DNA of 41,584 bases from an uncultured bacterium. GTDB taxonomy: Bacteria > Atribacterota > Atribacteria > Atribacterales > Caldatribacteriaceae. Positions 40,559 to 41,584 of the stretch are shown piece by piece (the first letter of the stretch is position 1; each line of letters starts with the position of its first letter). A program made the translations under genes and the position numbers. Below the pieces are notes generated by a model that saw only the letters and a program-made list of their open reading frames with translations, was not told where the DNA came from and did not search any database. The stretch spans positions 1-41,584 of the forward strand of contig CALAIW010000018.1 in the NCBI GenBank assembly GCA_937922705.1, given 5' to 3'.

Positions 40559-41559
40559 CGGTATCGAATTCTCGGATTAATATAAGCATAGAGAATGTCG
40601 GTTACAAGATTCACGAAAACGAAAACACAGGCAATGAAGAGTACCGCCCCTTGAATAGCTGGGTAATCCCTGGCGTAGACTGCATCCACCGTGTATCGCC
40701 CAAGGCCAGGCCAGGCAAAAATGGTTTCGGTAAGAATAGCACCACCAAGAAGGAGTCCAAATTCCATGCCAATAACCGTCACAATGGGGATAAGAGCATT
40801 CCGAAGAGCATGGCGGTATATAACCAAACGTTCCGGAAGACCCTTGGCTCGTTCCGTACGGATAAAATCCTGGCGAATCACTTCAAGCATAGCCGATCTA
40901 GTCATGCGGGCAATGAGCGCCATAGGGATGGTCCCAAGGGCAATTCCTGGAAGGATAAGATGGGAAAAAGCATTCACAAAGGCTTTGCCATTCCAGGTAA
41001 GAAGGGAGTCAAGAAGGTACAATCCGGTAATCGTTCGAAGCTCTATTCCAGGGTCAAGACGGCCTGAGATGGGCAAAAGATCAAGATAAAGACCAAAAAA
41101 GAGCATGAGCATGAGACCAAGCCAAAAAACAGGTATGGAGATGCCAATAAGTGCACCAGTCATAGCAAGGTAATCAAAAAGAGAGTACTGTCGCACGGCA
41201 GAGATAATTCCTGCGGCCATACCAAGCACTACAGCGAAAAGCATCGCCACAAGGGAGAGCTCAAGGGTTGCGGGAAATCGCGAAAGAATTTCCTGGAGAA
41301 CAGGTGCTTTGGTAGCGATGGAAAGGCCAAGGTCCCCACGAAGTGCACGAGAAAGCCAGATACCGTACTGGACATAAAGGGGCTTATCAAGCCCCCATCT
41401 TGTACGTACCGCCTCGATAAACTCTGGTGAGGCATGCTCTCCTGCCATGACCTTTGCTGGATCCCCAGGAGCAAGACGTACCACAAGAAACACGACAAGG
41501 GAAATGCCAAAGAGAACAGGAATAGTAAAAACGAGCCTTCTTAGGATATACGCCCTCAT
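40555..41559 (-). CDS. dppB: Peptide-type ABC transporter permease, DppB/OppB
   Basis: 334 residues. The canonical start MRAYILRRLVFTIPVLFGISLVVFLVVRLAPGDP fixes the ATG at 41559. Further marks are the docking loop DFIRTERAKGLPERLVIYRHALRNALIPIVTVIG and ETIFAWPGLGRYTVDAVYARDYP. No Shine-Dalgarno sequence is seen before the ATG. It is the first gene of the dppBCDF-A operon, right beside the window edge. Confidence 0.93.
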   Translation of the reverse strand: MRAYILRRLVFTIPVLFGISLVVFLVVRLAPGDPAKVMAGEHASPEFIEAVRTRWGLDKPLYVQYGIWLSRALRGDLGLSIATKAPVLQEILSRFPATLELSLVAMLFAVVLGMAAGIISAVRQYSLFDYLAMTGALIGISIPVFWLGLMLMLFFGLYLDLLPISGRLDPGIELRTITGLYLLDSLLTWNGKAFVNAFSHLILPGIALGTIPMALIARMTRSAMLEVIRQDFIRTERAKGLPERLVIYRHALRNALIPIVTVIGMEFGLLLGGAILTETIFAWPGLGRYTVDAVYARDYPAIQGAVLFIACVFVFVNLVTDILYAYINPRIRYR

Positions 41560-41568
41560 TTTGAGAGC

Positions 41569-41577
41569 ATTATACCA
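41569..41577 (-). promoter_or_regulatory. Extended -10 promoter immediately before dppB
   Basis: TGGTATAAT (41577-41569, minus strand) lies 10 bases from the dppB ATG, so the transcript would start within about three bases of the start codon. Any -35 box would lie beyond the window end. Confidence 0.55.
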
Positions 41578-41584
41578 TGTCCTC

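Noticed and set aside
1-41584. CRISPR arrays, tRNA or rRNA genes, insertion sequences, phage genes
   Set aside because: I found no spaced direct repeats of the right length, no cloverleaf or rRNA sequence, and no transposase or integrase reading frame.

Overview
The window reads as one contiguous piece of bacterial chromosome from an anaerobic, probably thermophilic bacterium. Supporting signs are a cytosolic group 3b-type [NiFe] hydrogenase, radical SAM maturation, an MttB-family methyltransferase, a flavin enol/enoate reductase with a predicted Fe-S cluster, many carbohydrate and peptide ABC importers, and genes that overlap or abut almost everywhere. An Atribacterota, Thermotogota or Synergistota-like source is my best guess; this is inference from gene content, not from a marker gene. 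I see no tRNA, rRNA, CRISPR array, insertion sequence or phage gene, and no gene-free stretch longer than about 225 bases.

Layout. 1-4798 (+): the C-terminal part of an alkaline phosphatase, an RseC-like membrane protein and a very large PAS/GAF/GGDEF/HD-GYP sensor. 10740-4734 (-): a hydrogenase operon in the order beta, gamma, delta (small), alpha (large), then a maturation protease, a HypA lacking its zinc domain, and a HypC-HydE radical SAM fusion. 14406-10966 (-): a sugar-type importer (binding protein and two permeases, no ATPase) with a consensus promoter and two hairpins. 19540-14609 (-): an ABC-2 export-type system (ATPase, permease, two uncharacterised membrane-anchored proteins) followed by an SfsA-DUF123 fusion. 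28515-19755 (-): a long catabolic operon with two permeases, two MalK-type ATPases, a binding protein, a Gfo/Idh/MocA dehydrogenase, an MttB-family methyltransferase and a creatininase-family amidohydrolase. 29944-28567 (-): flavodoxin, AraD and a DUF2007-like protein. 30017-32141 (+): a PAS-LuxR regulator and a flavin oxidoreductase. 41559-32128 (-): a peptide/nickel-type importer (dppBCDF plus binding protein), mutY, a DsrE-like protein and an OpuC-type osmolyte importer, arranged so tightly that they may be co-transcribed.

The most unusual part is the hydrogenase maturation end. A HypC domain is fused to a HydE-type radical SAM enzyme, which belongs classically to [FeFe] hydrogenase assembly, yet the operon encodes only a [NiFe] enzyme. 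The HypC part has lost the conserved second-site histidine, and the neighbouring HypA has lost its whole zinc finger. Together these suggest an unconventional route for assembling the [NiFe] active site. The second point of interest is the 19.7-28.5 kb operon, which pairs import with a redox enzyme, a methyltransferase and an amidohydrolase, and may degrade an N-methylated substrate that I cannot identify. The third is the ABC-2 cluster with two proteins I do not recognise.
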